This document shows, one piece after another, positions 8,038-16,954 of a DNA stretch of 64,000 nucleotides. Source of the stretch: Haloarcula limicola. Lineage in GTDB: Archaea; Halobacteriota; Halobacteria; Halobacteriales; Haloarculaceae. A program made the position numbers and the translations under genes. The notes under the pieces were generated by a model. The model saw only the letters and a program-made list of their open reading frames with translations. It was not told where the DNA came from and made no database searches. The stretch is from contig NZ_WRXM01000002.1 of assembly GCF_010119205.1 (NCBI RefSeq), forward strand, positions 612,982 through 676,981. Reading direction: 5' to 3'. Every line of letters begins with the position of its first letter. Position 1 is the first letter of the stretch.

Positions 8038-9492
8038 CTATCCCAACTGCTCGGCGACGATCTCGTCGGCGGCGTCGATGAACGCCCCTTCCGTTCCGGC
8101 GGGGATCGTCGCGCCGGCGGCGATGTCGTGGCCGCCGCCGTCGCCGCCGACCGACTGTGAGGCCTCGCGCATCACCGCTGAGAGGTCGACGCCGCGGCCG
8201 ACGAGCGGGCCGGTCGCCCGCGAGGACACCTTCCGCTCGCCGTCGGCGTCGGCGAAGGCGATGATGGGTTTCTCGGCGTCCACGCCGTTCGTTCCCAGCG
8301 CCATCCCGGCGACGATGCCGACGATGGTCTCACGGATCACGTCGCCGGCGTCGAAGTACTGGACGTGCTCCGACTGGGTGACGCCGCGCTCTTTGACGAG
8401 GTCCAGCCCCTCCGAGAGGTTCCGGCGGTGGTTCGAGAGCAGGGAACGAGCCTCGTCGAGGGGGGCGTCGCGTTCGCCGAGACACACCGCCAGCCCCACG
8501 TCCGCACGCTCGTACCGGGCGGTGGCGTTGAGCAGCGTCGAGAACTCGCTGGCGTCGCGCAGTTCCGTCCCGGTCGGCTCGGCGGTGAGCGTGTAGGTGG
8601 TGCCGACGAGCGAGTCGATCTTCGAGGCGGGCACGCCGCGTTTGACGGCGCGCTGGACCAGCGCGCTGGCGACAGTCTGGCGCTCGTCGGCGTCCAGGTC
8701 GGCCCAGGTGCGCCACTCGCCCTTCGCCTTCAGTTCCAGTCCGAGGTCTTCGAGGAACCGGGTCGCGCCGGCCTGGTCGTTCGAGATGCCCGGAATCGGC
8801 ACCTCGGTGGCGTATTCCAGCAGTTTCGGGAGCGGACGGGTCTGCTTGCCGTACAGCGAGAGGTCCGTGCCCTCCGAGAGCACGTCGGCGGCGACGCCCT
8901 CCTCGACGATGCCGGCGTTGGCCCCGATCAGTTCGCCGCTGGTGGCCTGCATGTCGCCGACCGCCCCGACGACGGCCAGCGCCGCGAGGTCGCGGTTGTC
9001 GCCGTCGTCGGGTTCGAGCGCGCGGGCCAGCGCGTAGGCCGCGCCCGCCCCCGAGAGCTCCGACGCGCCGTTGAGTCCGACCAGCAGGGGGTTGACGTGA
9101 CACTCGAAGTCGGCGTAGCCGTCCGAATCTTCGACGGCATCCGGGTGACAGTCCCCGGGGTCGGCCGGCTGGTGGTGGTCGGCGACGACCATCTCGAAGT
9201 CGCCCGCGGCGACGTGCTCGGAGATGGCGTCGAGTTGGCCCGAGCCGAAGTCGGTGAACAGCACCGTCTCGTGCTCGCGGGCGGCGATGCTCGCGATCTC
9301 GTCGGCGTCGAGTTGCTTCTTGAACACCGTCTCGACGGGAATCCCGGCGCGTTCGAGCGCCGTCGTGGCGACCGCGGCGCTGGTCAGGCCGTCGGCGTCG
9401 ATGTGGGAGGCGTGCAGGACGCGGTCTGCCGACCGCAGGCGTCGCGCGCCCGCGGCGGCGCGTTCGTCGAGTTCGGGAACGGGACCGGCCAT
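8038..9492 (-). CDS. DHH-family single-strand nuclease, RecJ/GAN-like
   Basis: 484 residues. The DHH phosphoesterase metal motifs are all present: HIDADGLTS (30-38), VLFTDFGSG (77-85) and VVADHHQP (102-109). A DHHA1-type C-terminus carries GGGHDIAAGATIP near 455-467, the nucleic-acid-binding glycine motif. Archaeal relatives (RecJ-like, GINS-associated nuclease) degrade single-stranded DNA or RNA from an end and some travel with the replication helicase. Which subgroup applies cannot be told. Upstream at 9493-9589 lies the divergent promoter region shared with pspA. Confidence 0.9.
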   Translation of the reverse strand: MAGPVPELDERAAAGARRLRSADRVLHASHIDADGLTSAAVATTALERAGIPVETVFKKQLDADEIASIAAREHETVLFTDFGSGQLDAISEHVAAGDFEMVVADHHQPADPGDCHPDAVEDSDGYADFECHVNPLLVGLNGASELSGAGAAYALARALEPDDGDNRDLAALAVVGAVGDMQATSGELIGANAGIVEEGVAADVLSEGTDLSLYGKQTRPLPKLLEYATEVPIPGISNDQAGATRFLEDLGLELKAKGEWRTWADLDADERQTVASALVQRAVKRGVPASKIDSLVGTTYTLTAEPTGTELRDASEFSTLLNATARYERADVGLAVCLGERDAPLDEARSLLSNHRRNLSEGLDLVKERGVTQSEHVQYFDAGDVIRETIVGIVAGMALGTNGVDAEKPIIAFADADGERKVSSRATGPLVGRGVDLSAVMREASQSVGGDGGGHDIAAGATIPAGTEGAFIDAADEIVAEQLG

Positions 9493-9589
9493 CGTGGCAG
9501 GGTACGTTCGGATTCGGATATAAACTCCCGGTCGTCGCCGCGGGGTTCACGACGATATTGTTATGCCGCCGTCAGTCGTAGAAAGCCGC

Positions 9590-9643
9590 ATGTCACGTAG
9601 CCCGCGAGCGACGTCCGACGAGCATGGCGAGGTGGCCCGATGA
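9590..9643 (+). CDS. 17-residue upstream ORF overlapping the pspA start (ATGA)
   Basis: ATG at 9590 opens a frame of 17 codons ending in TGA at 9641-9643, sharing ATGA with the pspA start at 9640. A TATA-like stretch (ATATTGTTATG, about 9554-9564) sits 25-36 bases before 9590. A leaderless transcript would therefore begin at this small ORF rather than at pspA. The peptide (MSRSPRATSDEHGEVAR) matches nothing I know. It may be a coupled leader that controls pspA translation. Whether it is translated is inferred from position only. Confidence 0.45.
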   Translation: MSRSPRATSDEHGEVAR

Positions 9644-10365
9644 GCCTCCTCGGTCGCATCTCCTACACTATCCGCGCGAAGCTCAACGCCCTGTTGAACC
9701 GGGCGTCCGACCCCTCGGCGGAGTTGGACTACTCCTACGAGGAGCTACGCGACGAGTTGCAGAACGTGACCCGCGGCATCGCCGACGTGACGACCCAGAA
9801 GAAGCGACTGGAGATCCACCGCCGGCGGCTCCGCGAGAACGTCGAGAAGTACGACCGGCAGGCCCGCGAGGCGATGCGACAGGACCGCGACGACCTGGCT
9901 CGGCGCGCCCTGGAGAAGAAACAGGCTCACGTCAGCCAGATCAGCGAACTTACCGAGCAGATCGACTCGCTCCAGGAGACGCAGGACGGGCTGGTCGGCA
10001 AGCGCGCGGAGCTGTCGAGTCAGATCGAGCAGTTCCGCACGCGCAAGGAGACGGTGAAGGCCCGCTACGAGGCCGCCGAAGCGTCGGCTCGCGTCTCCGA
10101 GGCGTTCACCGGCGTCGGCGACACGATGGCCGACGTGGGCCGGGCCATCGAGCGCGCGACCGAGCGCACCGAGCGAATGGAGGCCCGCGCCGCCGCCCTC
10201 GAAGAGCTCGAAGAGAGCGGCCAACTGGAGTCCGTCTTGGACGACAGCGACGACATCGACCGGGAACTCGACCGCCTCTCGAACGAGAAGGCCGTCGAGT
10301 ACGAACTGGAGACGCTGCGAAAGGAGATGGAAGCGGACGAACAGTTGCGCGAAACTGCGGACTGA
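9640..10365 (+). CDS. PspA/IM30 (ESCRT-III-like) family protein
   Basis: 241 residues, almost wholly helical. The N-terminus MSLLGRISYTIRAKLNALLNRASDP matches the membrane-facing amphipathic helix and first coiled-coil of PspA/IM30. Long charged coiled coils follow over about 25-150, and a polar acidic tail completes it. Family members polymerise on stressed membranes and maintain bilayer integrity. Haloarchaeal homologues are known, some linked to salt stress. The ATG at 9640 overlaps the stop of a 17-codon leader ORF. It is transcribed divergently from the RecJ-like gene. Confidence 0.9.
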   Translation: MSLLGRISYTIRAKLNALLNRASDPSAELDYSYEELRDELQNVTRGIADVTTQKKRLEIHRRRLRENVEKYDRQAREAMRQDRDDLARRALEKKQAHVSQISELTEQIDSLQETQDGLVGKRAELSSQIEQFRTRKETVKARYEAAEASARVSEAFTGVGDTMADVGRAIERATERTERMEARAAALEELEESGQLESVLDDSDDIDRELDRLSNEKAVEYELETLRKEMEADEQLRETAD

Positions 10366-10417
10366 ACGCCGCCCGCCGCGATTCGCCGCGGCCGCGAGCG
10401 GCCCCGCCGGAACCGGT

Positions 10418-11170
10418 TCACTCTCGATGAGTCGGTGCCGCCGCCTCGACGACCTCGCAGGCTAACGCCTCGAAGTCCGCGCGGTCGGGGACGACATCGA
10501 CCGCGATCCCCGCGTTCTCCGCTGTTTCCTTCGTAGGTTTTCCGATAGTTCCGACCGTGGCATCCCGCAGTCCGGCGACGGCGTCCTCGCGGATGCCTCG
10601 TTCCTCGGCGGCCGCGAGGAAGTGCCGAACGGTGAGCGAGGAGGTGAAGAGTGCGGCGTCCAGTTCACCTGCGGCGGCGAGTTCGGCGGATTCACCGGAT
10701 TCGGGCGGGCGGACGAGCCGGTAGAGCACCGTCTCGTGGACGTACGCGCCCGCGGCTTCCAACCCGTCGGTCAACACTACCGAGCCATGGTCCGAGCGGG
10801 CCACCTCGATGCGAGCGCCGGCCACCTCGGCCTCCAGCCTGCGGACCAACCCCGACGAGGAGAACTCCTCGGGGACCACGTCGACGGTGTAGCCCGCCTC
10901 GCGGAGCGCCGCGGCCGTCGCGTCGCCGATGGCACAGACCGTCGCCCCGCCGGGCGACCAGCCCGCGTCGGCGGCGAGTTCGACGCCCGTCTTGCTCGTC
11001 AGGACGACGTAATCGGCGTCGCTCCGGGGCGCGCCGTCGGTTGGCTCGACGGCGAGCATCGGGTCGGGAACCGGGTCCGCGCCCAGCGAGTCGAGCAGTT
11101 CGACCGCGGCCGTCAGCCGCTCGTCGTCGGGTCGGAACGCCGCGACGCGGAGGCGCGGTTCCTCGCGCAT
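10418..11170 (-). CDS. hemD: Uroporphyrinogen-III synthase
   Basis: 250 residues, starting MREEPRLRVAAFRPDDER, the usual opening of HemD, a two-lobed protein with low sequence conservation. Family-like segments are ADYVVLTSKTGVELA (about 53-67), CAIGDATAAALREAGY (about 80-95) and LFTSSLTVRHFL (about 180-191). It closes hydroxymethylbilane to uroporphyrinogen III with inversion of ring D. The start codon overlaps the cobA stop as ATGA, and cobA in turn overlaps hemC, giving a tight hemC-cobA-hemD operon. Context makes the identity firm. Confidence 0.92.
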   Translation of the reverse strand: MREEPRLRVAAFRPDDERLTAAVELLDSLGADPVPDPMLAVEPTDGAPRSDADYVVLTSKTGVELAADAGWSPGGATVCAIGDATAAALREAGYTVDVVPEEFSSSGLVRRLEAEVAGARIEVARSDHGSVVLTDGLEAAGAYVHETVLYRLVRPPESGESAELAAAGELDAALFTSSLTVRHFLAAAEERGIREDAVAGLRDATVGTIGKPTKETAENAGIAVDVVPDRADFEALACEVVEAAAPTHRE

Positions 11171-11934
11171 CAGGCCCCCTCCAGGAACTCGACGACGCGC
11201 TCGCGCTGGTCCGCGACGGCCCCGATGACGGTGATCGCGGGCGGTTCGATGCCCTCCTCGTCGCGCACGTCGACGATGGTCTCTAAGGTTCCGGTGGCGA
11301 CTCGTTGGTCGGGCCACGTCGCCCGTTCGACCAGCGCGACCGGCGTCTCGGGGTCCATCCCCGCCTCGCGGAGCGCCGCGGTGTAGTCGGGCAGTTTGCC
11401 GACGCCCATGAGAACGACGATGGTGCCGCCGGTGGCCGCGAGCGCGTCCCAGTCGACGGCCGACTCGTCCTTGGTGGGGTCCTCGTGACCCGTGACGAAG
11501 GAGACGGAGGAGACGTGGTCGCGGTGCGTGACCGGAATCCCGGCTACTGCCGGGCCGGCGATGGCGCTGGTGATGCCCGGCACGACTTCGAACGGGATCT
11601 CGTTCTCGGCGAGCGTGACCATCTCCTCGCCGCCGCGGCCGAACACCGTCGGGTCGCCGCCCTTGAGCCGGACGACTTCCTTTCCTTCCTGGGCAAGTTC
11701 GACCAGCCGGGCGTTCGTGTACTCCTGTGGCGTCCACTCGCCGCCGGCGCGCTTGCCGACGTCCTCGCGTCGGTCCTCGGGGATCAGGTCGAGGATCTCG
11801 GGGCCGGGCAGTTTGTCGTGGAGGACGACGTCCGCCTCGTCGAGGAGGCGACGGGCCTTCACCGTCAGCAGGTCGGGGTCGCCGGGACCGGAGCCGACGA
11901 GGTAGACTTTGCCGACCGCAGTCTGGTCGGTCAT
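11170..11934 (-). CDS. cobA: Uroporphyrinogen-III C-methyltransferase (SUMT)
   Basis: 254 residues. VYLVGSGPGDPDLLTVKA at about 10-27 is the tetrapyrrole methyltransferase glycine loop, and VVRLKGGDPTVFGRGGEE (about 86-103) and VVPGITSAIAGPAVAGIPVT (about 116-135) are classical SUMT motifs. It methylates uroporphyrinogen III at C2 and C7 using SAM to give precorrin-2, the branch point to siroheme, cobalamin and the archaeal siroheme-dependent heme route. Only the methyltransferase domain is present; no CysG-type dehydrogenase/chelatase is attached. It is overlapped on both sides by hemC and hemD. Confidence 0.94.
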   Translation of the reverse strand: MTDQTAVGKVYLVGSGPGDPDLLTVKARRLLDEADVVLHDKLPGPEILDLIPEDRREDVGKRAGGEWTPQEYTNARLVELAQEGKEVVRLKGGDPTVFGRGGEEMVTLAENEIPFEVVPGITSAIAGPAVAGIPVTHRDHVSSVSFVTGHEDPTKDESAVDWDALAATGGTIVVLMGVGKLPDYTAALREAGMDPETPVALVERATWPDQRVATGTLETIVDVRDEEGIEPPAITVIGAVADQRERVVEFLEGA

Positions 11935-13082
11935 GCGTCTTCCTCTTCCTCCCGGGCGGTCGCCGCGTCGTCGTCGGCCGCGCCCGCGTCGCGCTTGGCC
12001 TCGGCGATGAGGTCGTCGGCCCCCCGATCTGCCAGTTCCGCGGCGAGGTCGACGGCGGCGGAGACGTGGCGCTCTGCGGGGAGGTCGCGGCCGACCCGCA
12101 CTTCCTCGTCGCCGTCCCGCGAGAGGACACGGACGTTCGTGTGGACGACGCCGCCTTCGAGCGTAGCGTAGACGCCAATGGGGGCCACGCAGCCGCCGCC
12201 GAGCTCCGCGAGGATCGTCCGCTCGACGGTCGTCTCGACGCGGGTCCGCCGGTGGTCGATGCGGTCTTTGATGTCCTCGGCGAGGTCGCCGTCGACGGCC
12301 GTCACCGCGAGCGCGCCCTGGCCGGGTGCCGGGACGAACCGGGACGGGTCCAGTTCCGTCGTCCCGACGTGGTGAGAGAGCCCGGCGCGGTCGAGTCCCG
12401 CCTGCGCGAGGACGATGGCGTCGTACTCGACGTCCGGCTCTCGCTCCATCGCCCGGCGTTCGAGTTCCGCCAACCCGTTGAACCACTCCTCGACGTCCTG
12501 CTCGTAGGGGAACTCGTAGTCGCTGTCTTCCGCTCCAGCGTGTTCCTTCCGCTCCTGCTCGGCCTCGTGGCGCTCCTGATGCTCGCGCTGGATCGTCGGC
12601 GCGAGCAGTTTCTCGATGCGCGTGTCGACGTTGCCCCGCAGCGGTTCGACGGTGAGGTCGGGCCGCTCGGCGAGCAGCTGCGCGCGGCGGCGGAGGCTCG
12701 ACGTGCCGACCGTCGCGCCCTCCGGTAGCTCGTCCAGTTCGACGCCGTCGGGCGTCACGAGGGCGTCGCCCGCCGCGGCGCGTTCGGGGACGCCGGCGAC
12801 GACCAGTTCGTCGGGCCGCTCGGTCGGCATGTCCTTCATCGAGTGGACGGCGGCGTCGAGTTCGCCCGCGATGACCTTCTCGTCTAGGCTGCGGACGAAC
12901 GCGCCGGTCTTGCCGAGGCGGTGGATGAGTTCGTCGCGTATCTGGTCGCCGGTGGTCTCGACCTCGGTCAGTTCGACGGCGAGTCGTCTACTGGCCAGGG
13001 CGTCCCTGACCGTGGCCGCCTGCCGCAACGCCAGATCGGAGCCGCGCGTGGCGAGTCGGAGCGTGTCCCCGCGTGTAGTCAT
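11931..13082 (-). CDS. hemC: Hydroxymethylbilane synthase (porphobilinogen deaminase)
   Basis: 383 residues from the ATG at 13082 (MTTRGDTLRLATRGSDLALRQ). Motifs are LATRGSDLALRQA, HSMKDMPTE (about 79-87), VGTSSLRRRAQL (about 123-134) and FVPAPGQGALAV. The dipyrromethane cofactor cysteine is in LGGGCVAPIGVY (about 296-307). An acidic insertion (REHQERHEAEQERKEHAGAE) interrupts the centre, near 160-190, where bacterial enzymes are shorter. It is the first gene of hemC-cobA-hemD. A TATA-like CTTTTCAAAG (about 13105-13114) precedes it at leaderless distance, which is why the longer frame to 13136 was not chosen. Confidence 0.95.
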   Translation of the reverse strand: MTTRGDTLRLATRGSDLALRQAATVRDALASRRLAVELTEVETTGDQIRDELIHRLGKTGAFVRSLDEKVIAGELDAAVHSMKDMPTERPDELVVAGVPERAAAGDALVTPDGVELDELPEGATVGTSSLRRRAQLLAERPDLTVEPLRGNVDTRIEKLLAPTIQREHQERHEAEQERKEHAGAEDSDYEFPYEQDVEEWFNGLAELERRAMEREPDVEYDAIVLAQAGLDRAGLSHHVGTTELDPSRFVPAPGQGALAVTAVDGDLAEDIKDRIDHRRTRVETTVERTILAELGGGCVAPIGVYATLEGGVVHTNVRVLSRDGDEEVRVGRDLPAERHVSAAVDLAAELADRGADDLIAEAKRDAGAADDDAATAREEEEDA

Positions 13083-13268
13083 ACGTCTCTCTCGACGTGC
13101 CGCTTTGAAAAGCACATCACTTCCCGCGGCCGGCATCCGCTGAAAACCTTGTGAGCATTCGTTCCTAAAGATTTAATATTCGCAGTATCGTACGACCGGT
13201 GCGTGCACTGGCATGGACAGTGACTGACTGGCACGCACGGCAGGGAAGCACAGGGTGGGAGAGACGCG

Positions 13269-13427
13269 ATGCGCCGGCGTGAATTTCCGGTGGGAACCGC
13301 CGGCGCGGGGGTACTGGCACTCACCGGCACCCCGAAGGTGCCGGCGCGGTGGATACTCGTCCCGGACCACGGAATTCTCGAACCATCGGCGGAGACGGCG
13401 TTCTCACGGGTCGGACGCCCGCTCTAA
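13269..13427 (+). CDS. Short ORF with a Tat-signal-like N-terminus (possible remnant)
   Basis: 52 codons from ATG 13269 to TAA 13425-13427. The product opens MRRREFPVGTAGAGVLALTG, which looks like a haloarchaeal twin-arginine signal, followed by only about 30 residues with no domain I recognise (ending SRVGRPL). No lipobox cysteine follows, so it could be a secreted peptide or the relic of a lipoprotein gene. It occupies part of the 401 bp spacer between hemC and the PQQ-repeat gene. An AT-rich stretch at about 13160-13190 could hold its promoter or one for hemC. Low certainty. Confidence 0.3.
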   Translation: MRRREFPVGTAGAGVLALTGTPKVPARWILVPDHGILEPSAETAFSRVGRPL

Positions 13428-13483
13428 ACGACCGCAAGATAGACTACCCAACGCCGCGTCGGTTACTGGAAGAGTCGTAACTG

Positions 13484-15112
13484 ATGATGAACAGACGAGC
13501 GTTCGGACTCCTCGTGCTAGCGACGATCGCGGCCGTCGCGGCGGCCCCGGTCACGGGCGCCCCGGGCGTCGACGGATGGGAGAGCTACGCCGGCAGCGAG
13601 CGCAACACCGGTGCCGCCGCGTCGCTGTCGCCGCTGGAGTCGCCGACGGACGACTGGAACCGCGCGCCCGGCGGCGACGTGGCCGCCAGTCCCGTCATCG
13701 CCGACGAGCAGGTCTTCGTGGCGACCGGGAAGTTCGTCAACGCGCACGCGCTCGGCGACGGGACCCGTCAGTGGACCAGAGACGTGGAAAATCAGCGATA
13801 CGACGCGCTGGCCGTCGCCGACGGCACCGTCTACGCGTCGACGGCCGACGGCGTGACGGCCCTCGGCACCGCCGACGGCGACGAGCGGTGGTCGACGGCG
13901 CTCTCGGGAGCCCCCTTCGGGCCGCCGACGGTCCATGACGGGGTCCTCTACGTCGGCAGCGCCGACGGGACGCTGTACGCTCTCGACGCCGACACCGGTG
14001 ACGCGGCGTGGACCTACGACGCCGGGGCCTCCCTCTCGACGACTTCGCCGGCCGTCGCCGACGGCACCGTCTACGCCGGCGACCGCAACGGGACGCTCCA
14101 CGCGGTCGGAATCGACGGGAGCAGCCTGTGGACCGAGTCGGTCGCCGGCGAGCGGCTCACCTCGCCGGCCGTCACCGACGGGTCGGTGTACGTCGGCGCG
14201 GCCGACGGCACCGTCGCCGCGTACGCGCCCGACGGGACGCGGCGGTGGACGACCGCGCTCGGCGACGCGGTGCGCTATTCGCCGGTCGTCACCGCCGACG
14301 TCGTCTACGCCGCGACCGCCGCCGGCGACGTGGTCGCGCTCGACGACGCGGACGGCGGCGCGACGGCGTGGACCGTCGACGTACCGGCGACCGGCGATAG
14401 CGGCGTCTCGATGTCCCTGCACGGCGAGACGCTCGTGACCGCCACCGATGCCGGCGCAGTCCACGGTATCTCGACGGACGGGACCCGCCTGTGGACACGG
14501 GAACTCAGCGGGTCGACCGTCTCGCCGCCGGCCCTCGTCGACGGCACAGTTATCATCGGGACCGACGCCGGCGAGGTGTACGCCCTCACGGACGAGAGCG
14601 CGACGAGCGGGAGCGACGGATCGACCGAGAGCGGGGCGACGGCGACCGAGACTGCTTCGAGTGACGGCGGAACGTCGGGTGGAAACGCGCCACCGAGCGG
14701 CGGGAGCGACGGCGGCGCGGGCGGCGGTGGCGGGACGGGCGGCGCGGGCGGTGGTGCGACCGACGACGGGGCGACCGGCGGCTTACAGGAAGACGGGGCG
14801 ACCGCGACGCCGTCCGGCGAGACAACTGCCGCGCCGGACGGCACGAGAGGCTCGACCGGGGACTCCGCGACCGCTACCGCAGTCCAGCCGACCCCGAACA
14901 GCGGTGTGACGACCGAGAGAGCGAGCGAGAGCGCGGTTGGAACGGAGAGCGACAGCGGGAAGTCGACCGGCACCACCGCACGGGCGACGGCTGCGACCGA
15001 CGGACTCACCGGATCGCCGGTCGAGACCACCGACGCCAGCGGCCCCGGCTTCACCGCCGCACTCGCGGCGCTGGCGGTGCTACTGGCCGGCCTGCTCGCG
15101 CGCCGTCGCTAG
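13484..15112 (+). CDS. Secreted PQQ-repeat beta-propeller protein with PGF-CTERM tail
   Basis: 542 residues. An N-terminal signal peptide (about 1-27, ending VTGAPG) precedes a propeller at about 40-370. It is built from repeated blades such as ADGTVYA, GVLYVGSADGTLYALDADTG and GSVYVGAADGTV, the PQQ-enzyme-like repeat. Ser/Thr/Gly-rich linker follows to about 510, then SGPGF, a hydrophobic helix and RRR. That tripartite end is the PGF-CTERM signal cut by archaeosortase A and replaced by a lipid. The propeller faces outward, so it is a surface protein. The repeats do not prove quinone binding. It converges with carS, 4 bp away. Confidence 0.88.
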   Translation: MMNRRAFGLLVLATIAAVAAAPVTGAPGVDGWESYAGSERNTGAAASLSPLESPTDDWNRAPGGDVAASPVIADEQVFVATGKFVNAHALGDGTRQWTRDVENQRYDALAVADGTVYASTADGVTALGTADGDERWSTALSGAPFGPPTVHDGVLYVGSADGTLYALDADTGDAAWTYDAGASLSTTSPAVADGTVYAGDRNGTLHAVGIDGSSLWTESVAGERLTSPAVTDGSVYVGAADGTVAAYAPDGTRRWTTALGDAVRYSPVVTADVVYAATAAGDVVALDDADGGATAWTVDVPATGDSGVSMSLHGETLVTATDAGAVHGISTDGTRLWTRELSGSTVSPPALVDGTVIIGTDAGEVYALTDESATSGSDGSTESGATATETASSDGGTSGGNAPPSGGSDGGAGGGGGTGGAGGGATDDGATGGLQEDGATATPSGETTAAPDGTRGSTGDSATATAVQPTPNSGVTTERASESAVGTESDSGKSTGTTARATAATDGLTGSPVETTDASGPGFTAALAALAVLLAGLLARRR

Positions 15113-15116
15113 AGGC

Positions 15117-15662
15117 TCACCAGGGCTCGTTCTTCAGCCCGAGCGCGTAGGCGATGCCGTTCGTCAGCACGTGTAACAGCGGCGTGAGCAGGAGGATCGC
15201 CACCAACACGGGGACGGTGAACGTCGCGCCGAACCACGACGGCGCGAGGACGAGCGCACAGGCGAGCGCGCCGACCACGAAGTCCAACTGGTCGAGCCCC
15301 GGGAAAGCGGCCCCGCGCTCGCGACCGCTCCGGCGCTTGAGAAACGACGCTCCGACGTCCCCGAGCATCGCCCCGAACGCCAGTCCGAGGCCCGCGCGCA
15401 GCGGAAACGTCGGGAGCGGGTGGCCGACGAAGTCGCTCGCCGCGGGCGCGAGCACCGAGAGCAGTATCGCCAGCGTCAGTCCCGCGAGCGTGCCCGCGAG
15501 CGTCCCGCGCCACGTCTTGCCGTCGCCGAGCAGTCGGCTGTCGCCCATCGTCCGTCCGCCGTCGATCGGCCGGCCCCCGCCGGCGAGCACCGCCGCGTTG
15601 TTGGGCACGTACGCGGGCAGCATCACCCACACCGCCGTCACAACCACACCGAAGACGTCCAT
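15117..15662 (-). CDS. carS: CDP-archaeol synthase
   Basis: 181 residues from the Met of [21 protein letters not shown] (15662). Four or five membrane helices are seen. Conserved polar segments between them are [19 protein letters not shown] (about 18-36), [14 protein letters not shown] (about 44-57) and [15 protein letters not shown] (about 97-111), matching the CDP-alcohol-type CarS family. It forms CDP-archaeol from CTP and unsaturated archaetidic acid, the branch point of archaeal membrane lipid synthesis. A TATA-like GGTTAAG on the minus strand (15686-15692) lies 25-31 bp before the start and immediately abuts the end of tnpB. Confidence 0.93.
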   Translation of the reverse strand: MDVFGVVVTAVWVMLPAYVPNNAAVLAGGGRPIDGGRTMGDSRLLGDGKTWRGTLAGTLAGLTLAILLSVLAPAASDFVGHPLPTFPLRAGLGLAFGAMLGDVGASFLKRRSGRERGAAFPGLDQLDFVVGALACALVLAPSWFGATFTVPVLVAILLLTPLLHVLTNGIAYALGLKNEPW

Positions 15663-15685
15663 GTCCGCGCCGTCTCGGCCCGGCG

Positions 15686-15692
15686 TCTTAAC
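15686..15692 (-). promoter_or_regulatory. Likely carS TATA box next to the tnpB end
   Basis: The minus-strand sequence GGTTAAG lies 25-31 bp before the carS ATG. It is the only AT-rich stretch between carS and the tnpB stop codon at 15698-15700. If the transposon end is just past the terminal hairpin of tnpB, the bases that would serve as the guide of its RNA overlap this box. Confidence 0.45.
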
Positions 15693-15697
15693 CCGTG

Positions 15698-15735
15698 TCA
15701 TCTACCGACGACTGAAGTCGTGGGCTTGTCCGTGG
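15698..15735 (-). ncRNA. Predicted 3' end of the TnpB guide (omega) RNA scaffold
   Basis: Read on the minus strand, the end of tnpB contains CCCACGACTTCAGTCGTCGG (about 15706-15725), a near-perfect hairpin of the kind that ends haloarchaeal IS1341-type elements. In this family the RNA overlaps the 3' end of tnpB and continues past the element into its guide. The scaffold start upstream cannot be defined by eye; only the terminal hairpin is visible. The guide would be the bases just below 15698. Confidence 0.5.
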
Positions 15736-16954
15736 ACTCCCGGTCTGACGACGAACCGTCGTAGGCGGTGTAATCGCCGTTCCCGTTCACCATCCCAGAC
15801 TTGAGGGCGAGATGACCGTCGCCCAACCCATCGGGACGTTTGCCCGGTGGTAAAGTTAGCAACTTGAGACCGATGTTCTTCGACGCGTTGTAGTCGCCGT
15901 CGACCGAGTAGCCACACTCGTTGCACTCGAACCAGCCAGTCTTGCTATCACGGTTCGTGCTGGACTGATGCTCGCACTTCGAGCAGGTCTGACTCGTAAA
16001 CGCAGGCGGAATCTCCTCCACGCGGATACCGTACCCGCTGGCTTTGTACGCGAGCATTTCTTGAAGTTCGCGGAACGCCCAGTTGTGCATCTGACGCTTT
16101 ATTTGGTCGTTCCCGTTGTCCATTCGCTCGCGGATGTGGGTCAAGCGTTCGACGGCGATGTACGAACAATCGTGGGCGTCGGCTTCCTCCACGATGCGCC
16201 GAGAGATAGTGTGCAGGCGATTCAGCACGAAGCGGTTTTCTCGCCCCGACAGTCGCCGGAGTACCTGCTTGGCGGAGCGAGTGCCTTTGTGCTGAAGGCT
16301 TCGACGCACGCGGAAGTAGTGGTTCTGGCCCCACAGCAGTTCGCCACCATCGTAGAACGACCCCGTACTCGTCACGGCGACGTTCTTCAGGTTCAAGTCC
16401 ACGCCCAGTACCGTGTCACCGTCGCGTTCTTCGACCTCTTTTTTGATGACGATGTGGAGGTAGAACGCATCCTCGTCCTCGCGGTAGTGGAGCGTTCCCA
16501 TTCGTTTTTCGTAGTCGTCGTCATCGAGGTAGGACTTCTGGTAGTCTCCGAGAACGTAGTCAACGCCAACCCTGCCGTTGATGGTGGAAAGGGTGGCAGA
16601 CCTGTCCTTGATGGTCAGCGTCCGTTTGTCGTAGACGGCTGACGGCTCGTTGAATCGTGGGAGTGGTCGGCTGTTACCCTTCTTCCAGTCTGCAACTGTA
16701 GATTTCATCGCTTCGATGGCTTTCGAGTAGGCGCGAACGCAGAGGTTCGCGGGCAGGTCTGTCTCGTCTCGTAGGTCGTGGTACACTTCGTCGTGTATGG
16801 TGGACTTGTTGAGGATGAGATAGCCGTCGTCGTTTCTACCGTGTTGGACGGTGTAGTTGCAGGCGTGGTTGAACTGCCCGATAGTCTGATGGAGGTCGCT
16901 CTGTCGGTCTTCGGGAACCGAGAGTTTGACCAGAACGGTTCGTTTGACCTCCAT
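15698..16954 (-). CDS. tnpB: TnpB RNA-guided nuclease (IS200/IS605, IS1341-type), no tnpA
   Basis: 418 residues from the Met of [16 protein letters not shown] (16954). RuvC-like nuclease parts are in order: Asp in [12 protein letters not shown] (about 183-194), Glu in [12 protein letters not shown] (about 265-276) and Asp in [12 protein letters not shown] (about 351-362). A zinc ribbon, CSKC (324-327) and CNEC (344-347), sits between the last two. All catalytic residues are intact. TnpB enzymes cut DNA guided by an RNA from the element's own 3' end. No TnpA transposase is nearby. A minus-strand TATA-like TTTATAAAAC (16979-16988) lies at leaderless distance. It is upstream of carS on the same strand. 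Confidence 0.93.
   Translation of the reverse strand: MEVKRTVLVKLSVPEDRQSDLHQTIGQFNHACNYTVQHGRNDDGYLILNKSTIHDEVYHDLRDETDLPANLCVRAYSKAIEAMKSTVADWKKGNSRPLPRFNEPSAVYDKRTLTIKDRSATLSTINGRVGVDYVLGDYQKSYLDDDDYEKRMGTLHYREDEDAFYLHIVIKKEVEERDGDTVLGVDLNLKNVAVTSTGSFYDGGELLWGQNHYFRVRRSLQHKGTRSAKQVLRRLSGRENRFVLNRLHTISRRIVEEADAHDCSYIAVERLTHIRERMDNGNDQIKRQMHNWAFRELQEMLAYKASGYGIRVEEIPPAFTSQTCSKCEHQSSTNRDSKTGWFECNECGYSVDGDYNASKNIGLKLLTLPPGKRPDGLGDGHLALKSGMVNGNGDYTAYDGSSSDRESTDKPTTSVVGR

Noticed and set aside
10418-12486. Very long minus-strand frames spanning hemC, cobA and hemD.
   Set aside because: They are Arg-rich shadow frames of the real overlapping genes at high GC.
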